Positions 1-9,157 are shown, numbered from the stretch's first letter. The stretch: DNA of 64,000 nucleotides from ChocPot-Mid sp043804925 (GCA_043804925.1 JAZDIP010000047.1:62001-126000), one strand, 5' to 3'. Numbers and translations are program-made. Notes: a model not told the origin generated them from the sequence alone.

Positions 1-2
1 GC

Positions 3-1385
3 GGAAGTTTGGATATGACTATCAGAATATGGGATGCAACAAGCGGCAAAAAACTGAAAAAACTTGAAGGGCATACAAAAGGGATACATTCAGTCAGTTG
101 GAGTCCCGATGGTACAAAACTAGTAAGCGGAAGTGGAGATGGAACAATTAGGATATGGTATTTAGAACCGGAAGAAGAAAAAGAGAGAATTAAAATTCCA
201 CCGATTGCCTTGTCTTTTTCAGGAGTTTTTATTCCAATTATTGTTCGGGAGTATGAAGGTGTTCAATCAACCAACAAAAATGTTGACACATATTTATCTC
301 CGGAAATGATGCTAAAAGTAAATGTATATGACAGGTTCAGTTTTTGGGTAAACTACACAAAGCCATTTATTACTTCATCCTCGTCCATTAATGAAAAGAA
401 AATTTTTAGCGAATGGAACGGAAATGCTTTTGGCTTTGGAATTGGTTACAATATTTTCAATCCCGAAAACAGATGGGGATTAAATGCATATCTCGGCTGG
501 CTGTATTACGATAGTAAAGCAGTATCGGAATACAACAGCCAAAAGATGAACGGTAGAACGATTTGGCGGGCTTTTTCAATTGGTGCTGAATTAACCTACA
601 GACCAATCGAGAGCTTTCCCGGATTGCAATTAACATTCAGACCTACTTTAAATTATTCATTAAATGAAGACCTGGTATTTAATATTTCTAATAATCCAAT
701 TATTATTGGACATAGCTTAGCGAATATAAATTTAGGAGTTAGGTATACTTTTGATTTGGGATTTACTTCAGAATCAAAAGCTGAAACTGAGGAAATTGTG
801 AAAAGAGAAGAGATAGAAGAAGTTAATATATGCGACCAAATCTGGATGAAAAAAAATCTCGATGTTGAGCATTATCGAAACGGTGACTCAATTCTGTATT
901 GTGAGACGCAAGCAGAATGGAAAGAAGCATATAATAACAAAGAAGGTGCTTGGTGCTATTGTAATAACGACTCAACAAACGGGAGAATTTACGGTAGACT
1001 TTATAATTGGTATGCAGTAAACGACTCAAGAGGACTTGCTCCCGAGGGCTGGCATGTGTCCACATTTGATGAGTGGACTGAATTAGTTAACTGTCTTGGA
1101 GGAAAAGATGTGGCTGGAGGTAAGCTAAAAGAAGCAGGAACGACTCATTGGAATAGTCCAAATACTGGAGCCACTAATGAAAGTGGTTTTACTGCTCTTC
1201 CGGGAGGTGCCTGTGCTACTAATGGCAATTCTGGAGATAATGGTATTCATGGCAATTGGTGGGTGTTAAATAAAAAATTTTCTAATAATAAAATTTGGAG
1301 CTTTTACTTAAATTATAAATCAGTCTCTATAAAGAGTTTCGATTTTAAGGATATGGGTTTTTCTGTTCGCTGTGTAAAGGATTAA
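3..1385 (+). CDS. WD40 / outer-membrane-barrel-like / FISUMP fusion protein, 5' partial
   Basis: The reading frame is open to the left edge, so the gene starts outside the window. The first ~50 visible residues are the end of a WD40 propeller (TIRIWD, SWSPDG and IRIWY blades). Residues ~60-255 alternate aromatic and polar residues like an outer-membrane beta-barrel or porin-type domain. Residues ~275-460 form a Fibrobacter succinogenes major paralogous (FISUMP) domain: ICDQIWMKKNLDVEHYRNGD, YGRLYNWYAV, PEGWHVSTFDEW, GFTALPGG, and a closing FSVRCVKD. FISUMP domains occur on surface lipoproteins and secreted proteins of Bacteroidota. The combination suggests a cell-surface protein, but its function is unknown. 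Domain calls rest on motif recognition only; the barrel is the least certain. Confidence 0.75.
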   Translation, partial: GSLDMTIRIWDATSGKKLKKLEGHTKGIHSVSWSPDGTKLVSGSGDGTIRIWYLEPEEEKERIKIPPIALSFSGVFIPIIVREYEGVQSTNKNVDTYLSPEMMLKVNVYDRFSFWVNYTKPFITSSSSINEKKIFSEWNGNAFGFGIGYNIFNPENRWGLNAYLGWLYYDSKAVSEYNSQKMNGRTIWRAFSIGAELTYRPIESFPGLQLTFRPTLNYSLNEDLVFNISNNPIIIGHSLANINLGVRYTFDLGFTSESKAETEEIVKREEIEEVNICDQIWMKKNLDVEHYRNGDSILYCETQAEWKEAYNNKEGAWCYCNNDSTNGRIYGRLYNWYAVNDSRGLAPEGWHVSTFDEWTELVNCLGGKDVAGGKLKEAGTTHWNSPNTGATNESGFTALPGGACATNGNSGDNGIHGNWWVLNKKFSNNKIWSFYLNYKSVSIKSFDFKDMGFSVRCVKD

Positions 1386-1442
1386 TTCTTTTACTTTTTT
1401 CAGAACTTTTAACTTTTATAAATTTATTTGGGAGGTATAAAG

Positions 1443-2033
1443 ATGAAAAAAATATTATTAATCATGTTATTATTAACTGGGATAATACTTTTATCATGTG
1501 GAAAATCCAAAAAAGTACTTGTTCGGAACACGTATCGAACGAATGCAGGTATAGAAGGAGACGTGTCAGGTTTTGTAGAATATAAATATGGAATAGACAG
1601 AGTTGATGAAGATATTAAAGAAAAAATTCAATTGACAACGGATTTTAGTATTACAGTTGAAAACGAATGGTGCACGGAAATTCCACGTTTCAGAGGAGAT
1701 ACTTTTAAAATAAAATCAAAAAACTCCAATGATCCAAAGAATTTCGATTTCTTAGTTAATTTTTACTCTGTCTGGAAAAAGAAAAAATTATTTGGTAGTT
1801 ATCTTGATCCATATTTTAAAATTAAGGAGATATGGGAAGTGATAAATATTAAGGACACAACAAATAAAAAATATTGGGAAATTAATTATCAGCTTGATAA
1901 GATTGAACTCAACTCTGGTATTCAAAAGTATGATTCAGATATCCAAATAAAGATAAATGAAATTATTTTACCGTTAAGAGCTCCGATAATAAAAGAAATA
2001 AGGGAATTTATAAATGAGCATTCGAATAAATAA
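1443..2033 (+). CDS. Predicted lipoprotein of unknown function
   Basis: A 196-residue protein. The ATG at 1443 is chosen because a GGAGGT Shine-Dalgarno lies 6 bases upstream (1431-1436), whereas the in-frame TTG at 1428 overlaps that site. The N-terminus MKKILLIMLLLTGIILLSCG is a lipoprotein signal with lipobox LLSC, so cleavage before Cys is expected. The rest is hydrophilic, with no motif I recognise. It sits 57 bases after the FISUMP gene and may be co-transcribed with it. Membrane attachment is a firm inference; the function is not known. Confidence 0.7.
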   Translation: MKKILLIMLLLTGIILLSCGKSKKVLVRNTYRTNAGIEGDVSGFVEYKYGIDRVDEDIKEKIQLTTDFSITVENEWCTEIPRFRGDTFKIKSKNSNDPKNFDFLVNFYSVWKKKKLFGSYLDPYFKIKEIWEVINIKDTTNKKYWEINYQLDKIELNSGIQKYDSDIQIKINEIILPLRAPIIKEIREFINEHSNK

Positions 2034-2182
2034 ATAGCACTTAAAATTCAGAAATGAACAGGGATAATAAATGGTGTTCAGAAAAAATAAATAATTAATA
2101 AAAATTATTTCGAGATTTCTTTGATTCCTCCAACATAATACGTAGAATTAAATTTTGTTTTACAAATTATCTGGAGGATACT

Positions 2183-3556
2183 ATGAAAAAGTTTACTTAC
2201 CTTTTTGCAATAATTCTATTGCTTTCGTCAAGCAATATTTTATGCCAATATGCAGATATTTCAGCAAGTCCAACCTCTGGGAGTGCACCTTTAAAAGTAA
2301 GTTTTAGGGCAACTTTTACAGGTGCAACTTGTTTTTCCTCATATTGGAATTTTGGAGATGGATATACATCAACATCAACCTCTCCAACACATACATATAC
2401 TAAACCCGGTAAATATACTGTGCAGGCAGAATTTGAGATAATGACAAATGATTATCCGATTCCGATAACATGTCGTATTACAAGAATTGGATATATAAAT
2501 GTTACTCAAACAAATCCGACTCCCAATTTAGTTGTTTCTGATAAGACGATGTATTTTAGTGGTCCTATCCAAACGGATACATTTCTCTATAATAATCTAA
2601 AAAATTCTAATTATGGTTATTACTATTGGAAACCTGGTACTAAAATGGCAATGGCAATGCATCCGAAGGGTTCATGTAAAATTCAAGCAATCCAGGTGTA
2701 TTGCAGCGATAAAACACAAAATTTTAAAATCGGCATTAATAATTTGAATGAAAATCCCGATAGCGAATTGTATGAATCTCAAGTATTAACTTCTACTCAA
2801 AAAGGATGGTATGAACATAATGTAGAAAATAAAAATATTAGCATTAATGGTAATTTTCTAGCTTCTTTTAATATGATTGATACTATAGCTTCTTTAGGTT
2901 ATAACAAAAATTATTGTGACAGAGCATGGGATTTTGATGGTTCAACTTGGTCAAAGTATAATGAGACCTACTTTATTAATGCGATTGTGAAGTACCATAA
3001 ACCAGTGAGTCCGGAAGGAAATATAGTACTTAATAATTTAGGCGGAAATAATCTTGTAATTAGTGAAGTTATTCCTAATAACGACTGGATCATTAATATT
3101 TCACCCGACACTTTAGTCGTTCCATATAATGTGCAAAAAAGTATCAAATTTTCTTTCGATTATTCAAAGATGTCCTATGGGATTAACAGTGGAACTATTA
3201 CCATATTCTCTAATGATCCAAATAAGTCTCAATTCGATGTTTATATTACTTCTGAAAGATTGATTACTGATGTTGCGGAAAAAAGAACATTTTCAAATCC
3301 AGTATTAAATATTTTCCCAAATCCAGTTAAAGATAAAATGATAATTCAATATCATTTAAACCAAATCCAAAATGTAGAGTTATCAATAACAAATGACTTG
3401 GGAATTGAGTGTGCCAAATTCACAAACTCAGCTAAAATATTTTCGAATGATAATACAATTGAATTTGATACAAATCACTTAGCTTCGGGAGTATATTTTT
3501 GCACACTTAGATGTGAAGATTATGTTGAAACAATTAAGTTTTTTGTTATCAGGTAA
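2183..3556 (+). CDS. Secreted PKD-domain protein with T9SS C-terminal sorting domain
   Basis: A 457-residue protein with a strong SD (GGAGG at 2173-2177) and a signal peptide at residues 1-21. Residues ~25-110 are a PKD domain (ASPTSGSAPLKVSF, YWNFGDG, HTYTKPGKYTV). A middle region of ~250 residues resembles carbohydrate-binding or Ig-like surface modules without a clear family. The last ~85 residues form a type A T9SS sorting domain (VLNIFPNPVKDKM, then ASGVYFC near the end). Such proteins cross the outer membrane through the T9SS and are released or surface-anchored. An extracellular adhesive or binding role is inferred; no catalytic motif is seen. Confidence 0.8.
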   Translation: MKKFTYLFAIILLLSSSNILCQYADISASPTSGSAPLKVSFRATFTGATCFSSYWNFGDGYTSTSTSPTHTYTKPGKYTVQAEFEIMTNDYPIPITCRITRIGYINVTQTNPTPNLVVSDKTMYFSGPIQTDTFLYNNLKNSNYGYYYWKPGTKMAMAMHPKGSCKIQAIQVYCSDKTQNFKIGINNLNENPDSELYESQVLTSTQKGWYEHNVENKNISINGNFLASFNMIDTIASLGYNKNYCDRAWDFDGSTWSKYNETYFINAIVKYHKPVSPEGNIVLNNLGGNNLVISEVIPNNDWIINISPDTLVVPYNVQKSIKFSFDYSKMSYGINSGTITIFSNDPNKSQFDVYITSERLITDVAEKRTFSNPVLNIFPNPVKDKMIIQYHLNQIQNVELSITNDLGIECAKFTNSAKIFSNDNTIEFDTNHLASGVYFCTLRCEDYVETIKFFVIR

Positions 3557-3603
3557 AGAATAATATTTGTTAAAAATAATTAGAAACGTAAAGGGAAAAT
3601 ACC

Positions 3604-4209
3604 ATGCAAGAAAATTTAATTGAATATTTGCGGTCAATAACTGTTGCCAGTTATATAGTTCTTATCAATCCTTTAAAACGTGTACCAAGAAGGATAGGTG
3701 GTAATGCAATGCGTCACTCACTTTCCTGTTTTAATATACTTCTTGACTATGAGATTTACGATTCTTTAGCTTTAAAAATTGGTTTATGTCATGATTTATT
3801 AGAGGACCATCCCGACAAGGACTGGAATTATGACGGAATTAAAAAGCAAATATATGATGCGGATGAAGAAGGACATCAGGTACTAGAGAGAGTTGAAGAA
3901 ATTACAAAAAGATTTGATGAATCTAAAGAACAATACTTGAAACGTCTGATTAATTCACCTTTTGAGCGGGTTAAAATTGTTAAGGGTGCTGATAGAATAG
4001 CAAATCTAACGGATTTAAATACCGATTTTACTGATTTGGATAAAATAAAACAGACTATTATTCAAACCCGTGATTTGGTAATTCCTATATTAGGTACAGT
4101 GAAAAATGAATATAAGACACAGGCAAATTTTATGATAACTGAATTAACCGATTTAATCAGCAACAGAATGAGTATTGTTGAAAAATTTGAAAATAACAAG
4201 AAAGAATAA
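3604..4209 (+). CDS. HD-domain phosphohydrolase, RelA/SpoT-hydrolase-like
   Basis: A 201-residue stand-alone HD-fold protein. RHSLSCF supplies the first metal-binding His, CHDLLEDHPD the HD pair with the ED seen in RelA/SpoT and MESH1 hydrolases, and VKIVKGADRIANLTDL matches the late KxADRxxN helix of that superfamily. No synthetase or TGS domain is present, so it could be a small alarmone or nucleotide hydrolase; the substrate is not determined. It lies 3 bases upstream of the zinc-ribbon gene at 4213, so the two are probably one operon. The 3' end of this gene recurs in decayed form at 4911-4985. Confidence 0.7.
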   Translation: MQENLIEYLRSITVASYIVLINPLKRVPRRIGGNAMRHSLSCFNILLDYEIYDSLALKIGLCHDLLEDHPDKDWNYDGIKKQIYDADEEGHQVLERVEEITKRFDESKEQYLKRLINSPFERVKIVKGADRIANLTDLNTDFTDLDKIKQTIIQTRDLVIPILGTVKNEYKTQANFMITELTDLISNRMSIVEKFENNKKE

Positions 4210-4212
4210 TTC

Positions 4213-4854
4213 ATGATAATTTTGCATGACAGAAAATATTTTGCCTGTCCTTGCTGCGGGTATCTTAAGCGGGGAATGGAATACAGGTCCTTTAATACAT
4301 GCGGATTCTCCCAATGGTCAGATGGTGTTAATTTGTATCCGATGTTTCCTTCATTTCCTGCAATATTTAAATGCCATTTTTGTGGAACATTTTTTTGGTC
4401 AAAGGATAAGATTGAGTTTGATATTAACCCTTACTCTGAATTATCAGGGAAAATTTACAAACATACAGACAGTTTATTGGAATTAACTGTTCACGAGTAT
4501 TATGAAGCAATTGAAAGCAATTTATGTAATTCAAAAGAAATCGAAAAAATGTTGAGAATTCAGGCATGGCATAGATGGAATGATACACTTCGTGGCAATG
4601 GAGACAAAACTGTTTTCACGATTCCGAAAAGAGTCCAACACTGGAGATATAACTTAAATACTTTGTTGAATCTTCTCGATGAAAGTAAAGAAGAAGAATG
4701 CCTTATTAAAGCTGAGGTACTTCGCAATCTAAGAAGATATCGGGAAGCAAAAGCACTTCTTTTTAAGGTACACGATAATAAACATCAAGAATTTATTAAT
4801 AAGTTGATTTTCTTTTGTGAAAAAGAAGAATGGGAAGTTAAAAGAATAAAGTGA
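4213..4854 (+). CDS. Uncharacterised zinc-ribbon protein (copy 1)
   Basis: A 213-residue protein. The first 60 residues carry two CxxC pairs (CPCC and CHFC) separated by ~45 residues, a likely structural zinc ribbon, and a WSDGVNLYPMFPSFP segment. The C-terminal part is helical, with a short repeat-like stretch (LRNLRRYREAKALL) that resembles a degenerate TPR. A paralogue lies at 4990-5679. The start is 3 bases after the HD gene stop, implying translational coupling. I do not recognise the family. Small zinc-ribbon proteins of this kind do occur among immunity and defence-associated genes, but nothing here proves that role. Confidence 0.65.
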   Translation: MIILHDRKYFACPCCGYLKRGMEYRSFNTCGFSQWSDGVNLYPMFPSFPAIFKCHFCGTFFWSKDKIEFDINPYSELSGKIYKHTDSLLELTVHEYYEAIESNLCNSKEIEKMLRIQAWHRWNDTLRGNGDKTVFTIPKRVQHWRYNLNTLLNLLDESKEEECLIKAEVLRNLRRYREAKALLFKVHDNKHQEFINKLIFFCEKEEWEVKRIK

Positions 4855-4910
4855 AATTAATTACTTTAAATTATATTTAAATTTAGTGTAATAATATCAA
4901 AGGTAATTAT

Positions 4911-4985
4911 GTGATACTTGAATTGACGGATTTGACAAACAACAGATTGAGTGTTATTTAATATTTTAACATTAAAACGGGATAA
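4911..4985 (+). pseudogene. Decayed 3' end of a second HD-hydrolase gene
   Basis: Reading from 4911 gives VILELTDLTNNRLSVI followed by a stop. This aligns without gaps to MITELTDLISNRMSIV near the end of the HD gene at 3604-4209. After the stop the same frame continues YFNIKTG and a second stop at 4983-4985, matching the KFENNKKE-stop tail of the intact gene. The next zinc-ribbon start follows 4 bases later, as the intact pair is spaced by 3. The segment is therefore the residue of a tandem duplication of the HD/zinc-ribbon couple in which most of the second HD gene was deleted. Confidence 0.65.
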
Positions 4986-4989
4986 GATA

Positions 4990-5679
4990 GTGATTTTAGA
5001 TGAAGAATATAGTTTTATTGCTTGTCCATATTGCGGACATCCAAAAAAAATTATGACGATGATATCCGGTAATTTTTGCTGGTATTCAAGATGGTCTGAT
5101 GGTGTCAATATTTTCCCAATGCTACTTTCATATCCAACAGTACTGAAGTGTAAAGGTTGTTGTGCTTTTTATTGGTTCGAAGAAAGAATAGAAATTGAAG
5201 ACAGGGAATTTACGGAATTTGGTAGAAAACTATCAAAAATTGCTGATAAATTAACAACATTGTCTGTTGAGGAATACTACGAAGCTATTAATAATAAAGT
5301 ATTTTGTTTTAATGCAGAAATAGAAAAAAAACTTAGAATTTTAGCTTGGCGACGCTGGAACGATAATTTTCGCGGAAATGCTAATAAAATCCAAGTTGAA
5401 TTTCCTGATAGAACTGAACAATGGATTGGTAATGAATTCCTATTTGATTGTTCCGACAGGACAAAACAATGGACAGATAATTTGAATGTACTAAATAATT
5501 TGCTCAACGATAATGATGAAACGGAATGTTTGATGAAAGGAGAAATTTGCCGGAATCTTGGCAGGTTTCAGGAAGCAAAAGGAATACTGATGAAATTAAA
5601 TAATCCAAAATATCAAAATATTATTTCACAATTGATTCGCTTTTGCGATATGCGGGTAACAGAAGTTAGAGCAATTTAA
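4990..5679 (+). CDS. Uncharacterised zinc-ribbon protein (copy 2)
   Basis: A paralogue of the 4213 gene, 229 residues from the GTG at 4990. That start is favoured because VILDEEYSFIACPYCG lines up with MIILHDRKYFACPCCG of copy 1 and because it keeps the spacing to the preceding HD remnant; GTG 4951 is an in-frame alternative but lies inside the remnant. It keeps CPYC and CKGC pairs and the WSDGVNIFPM segment. Relative to copy 1 it carries an extra ~15 residues around position 140-155 that look like an internal duplication (DRTEQW and DRTKQW). Function unknown. Confidence 0.6.
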   Translation: MILDEEYSFIACPYCGHPKKIMTMISGNFCWYSRWSDGVNIFPMLLSYPTVLKCKGCCAFYWFEERIEIEDREFTEFGRKLSKIADKLTTLSVEEYYEAINNKVFCFNAEIEKKLRILAWRRWNDNFRGNANKIQVEFPDRTEQWIGNEFLFDCSDRTKQWTDNLNVLNNLLNDNDETECLMKGEICRNLGRFQEAKGILMKLNNPKYQNIISQLIRFCDMRVTEVRAI

Positions 5680-5741
5680 TAAACCGTTCTTAATGTTTTT
5701 ATTGGAGAAGTTGTTTCATTTACTTTGCTCCGAACTATTAA

Positions 5742-5891
5742 TATCCAATAGGAGAAGGTTATCCGGATTTTTCTTTCAGCCAAGAGATTATAAGAAACAC
5801 CGGAATAAAAAATTCAGTATTTGTTCTTGGAGATTGTCTGACAATGCATTTTAAGTTCCTTGAAGAATTGATTTTATGTTCGAAAAATTAA
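5742..5891 (+). pseudogene. Possible gene remnant in the 5680-6085 spacer
   Basis: The 406-base spacer after the second zinc-ribbon gene holds an open frame without a start codon. It reads GYPDFSFSQEIIRNTG, then NSVFVLGDCLTMHFKFLEEL, before a stop at 5889-5891. The composition is protein-like (mixed hydrophobic and charged residues), unlike random AT-rich spacer, so it may be the tail of a lost gene. I do not recognise the family. The rest of the spacer (5892-6070) is very AT-rich and shows nothing I can name. Confidence 0.3.
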
Positions 5892-6085
5892 ACATTGACA
5901 TTAAGATTATTATTAATTATATTTGAAAATGATACTTTTCCAATATTGAAGAAATTTACAAAAAAATTATATATAGAAAATATTATTTTTGAAACATTTT
6001 TAGAATTACCGGGATATAGGTAATAAGTATTTCTTAGCAATTTTGATAAGAAAATAAGTAGTTTATTAAATAAATTGGAGGTATC

Positions 6086-6292
6086 ATGAGAACTTTAATA
6101 TTCTTTCTTGTCGCTGTATTATTCTTCTTTATAACAATATCTAATAATATTCTTCCCTCTGAAGAATACTGGCGTGTTTATAACACTGATAATTCATCCA
6201 TACGTTCAAATCGAATTCAGTGTCTGAATATTGATAAAAATGGTAAGATTTGGGTAGGAACAGATAATAATATCAACATTAACAAATTATAA
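6086..6292 (+). pseudogene. 5' fragment of a two-component-regulator-propeller protein
   Basis: A 68-codon frame with its own SD (GGAGG at 6077-6081) and a signal peptide at residues 1-26. It continues WRVYNTDNSSIRSNRIQCL, then IDKNGKIWVGTDNN. These are the opening strands of Reg_prop beta-propeller proteins (W..Y...NS...N.I..L.ID..G..WVGT), which normally run for hundreds of residues. The frame ends directly after the first blade motif, so this is most likely a truncated gene whose remainder was replaced by the membrane-protein genes downstream. A functional short secreted peptide is possible but less likely. Confidence 0.55.
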
Positions 6293-6304
6293 GGAAAAAC
6301 CAAA

Positions 6305-6925
6305 ATGGCACAATTTATTAATAATGTTTGGGATTATATTATTCTAAGATGTAACGATACACCTTTTTTTAAAATTATTTGTATATTATTCGGATTACTG
6401 ATTGTTTTACTAATACTAAATATCATATCAATTAGACGTAAAGGACTACCTTCATTGTATTCAATATTAATAACATTTATATTTCAGCCGTTTTACTATT
6501 ATGGATTTTTGTTATGTACTCTTCCTTTCATAATTGGTTATATAACAGGTCGTTCTACTAAGAAACAAATAGATCCAGGAGATATGTTTTCTAAAAGAAT
6601 AAAATTATCTGATGCTCAGTATTTAAACTTTGTTAATCAAGTATTAAACTTACCAAATTCAATAGCTGGCAGAAGATTGATTGTAAATGGACCAAGTAAC
6701 GTTAAGCAGAGTTTAATGTGGCATTCGTTTGATGCGTTTTTATTCAAAATTTCACCTTTTATTTCAATTCTTATTTCACCAGGTTTTTTCTATTATTGGC
6801 ACTTATCATACCTAACAGGTGAATTGTGGAATCAATATTCATTGACATTAATTTTTGGAAGTTGGGCTTATGGAACTGGCATTGGCTATCTGGTGAAATA
6901 TTACAAAGCTAATAAATATTATTAA
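6305..6925 (+). CDS. Integral membrane protein of unknown function
   Basis: A 206-residue protein starting 12 bases after the propeller fragment, with a weak AAGGA upstream. Hydrophobic segments at about residues 22-42, 50-80, 148-166 and 180-198 predict about four to five membrane helices, with a polar soluble loop at 85-145. No family motif is recognised. It is followed after 19 bases by another multi-helix membrane protein with TPRs (6945-8660), so the two may act as a pair in the inner membrane. Codon use is very A/T-ending, like the rest of the island. Confidence 0.55.
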   Translation: MAQFINNVWDYIILRCNDTPFFKIICILFGLLIVLLILNIISIRRKGLPSLYSILITFIFQPFYYYGFLLCTLPFIIGYITGRSTKKQIDPGDMFSKRIKLSDAQYLNFVNQVLNLPNSIAGRRLIVNGPSNVKQSLMWHSFDAFLFKISPFISILISPGFFYYWHLSYLTGELWNQYSLTLIFGSWAYGTGIGYLVKYYKANKYY

Positions 6926-6944
6926 TATAATTTTAGGTACAATC

Positions 6945-8660
6945 ATGGTTTTATTTTACATATCACTATTTATGAGATTACTTGGTGTAGTTTGTCTTTT
7001 CAGCTTGATTGGGCATTCGATTGTTTCGATTAATGGATGGATAAAGAAAGCAATACTATTAATTTTATTTATTTTTGGTGGATATTACTTTTATTTTGAG
7101 CAAATCGATATGCTGGAAGAAAGCTTTTCATCTTTCCCATACTGGATTAGTATAGTGCTATTAATTTTATTTGTTTTATTCTTTTTATCTGGATTTAGAA
7201 AAGATTATGATATTAGAGCAAATACTAAGAAGCTTAGCTTATTATTTTATATTTATATTACTATTGCAATTATTAAATTCTTCATAACATCATCAAATGA
7301 ATTTGTATGGTCTAAATTCTTCAATATTTTTGGATTTTATGGCGCACAATTATTTCTTACTTTCTTGCTCTGGCTAATTATTTATTTAATAATGCGAATA
7401 TTTAAAATAAGAAACAAAGAACTAGCTCTTGTCATTTCGATAGCTTTAATTGTAATTAATTTTAGTGGTTTTTATGATGTATCCAAGTATTATATTTTCC
7501 CTTATTTAGGACTTCACATAAACCAAAGGTATTTAATTGCTTTATGTATATTATCAGGAATATGGCTTGGAAAACAAGGTTATGGCTTAAGAACAAATCA
7601 ACAAGTATCAATGCTAGAATTTAAAAATACTTTTAATGGATTGATAGTATTTATCTTTAAATATTATTTTTGGTTTGCGATGATGATTAACTTTATGCGG
7701 ACAACTACTTTTCAATATAATCCTTTTTATCGTGGTTATAATCCTTTTCATCCGGGTGGTTATGATAATTCACCACAATACTTTAAAATAGATGAGTTAA
7801 ACTTTTCAGAATTAATAATCTTTCTTCCTTTAATAACTTTTAGTTATGGCCTTTTAGCTGGCTTTTTACTTTATTATAAAAAAAGGGAAGATGGAAATAT
7901 TGTAATGGAATCACTTAACAAGAATAAAGAAAGCTGGCTTCAAAGAAAAATGAGAGAATCGCAAGAATTGGCAAAAACCGAAGAATCAAAGAGAATAATT
8001 AATAAAGTAAATGGTTCTGAAGATAATTATGAGAAAGATAAAGAATATTTCATCGATGAAAACAAAAAAATTGCTGCCCAAATATTTATAAATAAAGCTG
8101 TTTATTGTATGGATAAAAATAACTTTAAAAAAGCCCTAAAATTTTTTAATAGAGCTACTACCTATGACCCAAAAAATGAAAAAGCATGGTTTGGCAGTGC
8201 CTTAAGTAAATCCTCACTAAAAGATTATACCGATTCAATTAAAGATTATGATGAAGCAATAAAAATTGATTCAGGCAATGATTTATTTTATTGTAAAAGG
8301 GGAATATCAAAAAAGTACATTGGTGATATTGACGGTGCAATAAATGATTATAATAAAGCTTTAGAATTAAATCCTTTGAATGACGATGGATTTTATTGTC
8401 GAGCTATTGCTAAAAAGAGTTTGGGAAAAATTCAAGAAGCTATCTTCGATTACGATAAAGCCATTGAATTAAATCCAAATATTTCTCAATATTATTTTAA
8501 TAGAGGTAATGCTAAGCGTGAAATAGGATATGATCATGAAGCATTATCTGATTATAAGGAAGCTGTTAGACTAGATCCAAATAATTTAAGCATGAGAAAT
8601 AACCTTGATGCATTAGAAATGGATCTCAAAATGTATGGAAGAAGTAAAGAAAATTATTAA
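6945..8660 (+). CDS. Polytopic membrane protein with C-terminal TPR repeats
   Basis: A 571-residue protein. The first ~310 residues hold eight or nine hydrophobic segments. Within them, near residue 260-285, is an unusual loop rich in Asn, Pro, Gly and Tyr (NPFYRGYNPFHPGGYDNSP). After a charged linker (~315-360), residues ~365-565 carry five consecutive TPR units with typical endings (ALKFFNRATTYDPKN, AINDYNKALELNPLN, AIFDYDKAIELNPN, ALSDYKEAVRLDPNN). The TPRs are probably cytoplasmic and would recruit a partner. No enzymatic motif is seen. It probably forms an operon with the 6305 gene. Confidence 0.65.
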   Translation: MVLFYISLFMRLLGVVCLFSLIGHSIVSINGWIKKAILLILFIFGGYYFYFEQIDMLEESFSSFPYWISIVLLILFVLFFLSGFRKDYDIRANTKKLSLLFYIYITIAIIKFFITSSNEFVWSKFFNIFGFYGAQLFLTFLLWLIIYLIMRIFKIRNKELALVISIALIVINFSGFYDVSKYYIFPYLGLHINQRYLIALCILSGIWLGKQGYGLRTNQQVSMLEFKNTFNGLIVFIFKYYFWFAMMINFMRTTTFQYNPFYRGYNPFHPGGYDNSPQYFKIDELNFSELIIFLPLITFSYGLLAGFLLYYKKREDGNIVMESLNKNKESWLQRKMRESQELAKTEESKRIINKVNGSEDNYEKDKEYFIDENKKIAAQIFINKAVYCMDKNNFKKALKFFNRATTYDPKNEKAWFGSALSKSSLKDYTDSIKDYDEAIKIDSGNDLFYCKRGISKKYIGDIDGAINDYNKALELNPLNDDGFYCRAIAKKSLGKIQEAIFDYDKAIELNPNISQYYFNRGNAKREIGYDHEALSDYKEAVRLDPNNLSMRNNLDALEMDLKMYGRSKENY

Positions 8661-8698
8661 CTGGCTTTAGAACAAATCAGAATGAAAAAAAAGATATT

Positions 8699-9157
8699 AT
8701 GACAGCACAAGTTAGAGAAATATTGATAATAAAAGGCGAAAAGCATGGTCTGTCATGCGTGCCTGCTATTCTTGAAAATGCGGAATACTTAGAAAAACTT
8801 GAACCTGATAAAGGGAAAAAGTATTATTCAGGGATTTTTGGTTCTACGGCTTGTTGGAGAAGGTATAGAGCTACTTGGGAAATCAAAGAGGATAAATTTT
8901 ATTTTGTGGATATCGAAGGAGCATATAGAAAGAAAAACATGGAGCCAATATTCGCAGAGTGGTTCTCGGGTATAATAAAATATCCGCAAGGAAAGTTACT
9001 GAAGCGTGTTCATCTTGGCTTCTTCTCTGTTTACGAAGAAGAAGTTCTCATAAGAATAGAATCCGGTGTTGTTCTATCAATAGAAATTATTGACAACCGG
9101 AAAAGGTACTTTGACGAATGGACATTTCGATTTTGGGATAGATGGCAATTGCAGTGA
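8699..9157 (+). CDS. Uncharacterised small soluble protein (copy 1 of a pair)
   Basis: A 152-residue protein, paralogous over its whole length to the gene at 10756-11211. Shared landmarks are a CWRRY-ATWEIK core, a DIEG-YRK segment, PIFA-W-SG, PQG-LL---HLG, a YEEE---IE strand and an ending with IDNR. The mix of beta strands and conserved Trp/Tyr resembles small single-domain proteins common as immunity or accessory proteins in diverse bacteria, but I cannot name a family. It lies 38 bases after the membrane-TPR gene and 37 bases before the PD40-OmpA gene. Confidence 0.6.
   Translation: MTAQVREILIIKGEKHGLSCVPAILENAEYLEKLEPDKGKKYYSGIFGSTACWRRYRATWEIKEDKFYFVDIEGAYRKKNMEPIFAEWFSGIIKYPQGKLLKRVHLGFFSVYEEEVLIRIESGVVLSIEIIDNRKRYFDEWTFRFWDRWQLQ

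Noticed and set aside
823..1065. 80-codon minus-strand frame inside the FISUMP gene
   Set aside because: It is antisense to a recognisable conserved domain, with no SD or protein-like features.
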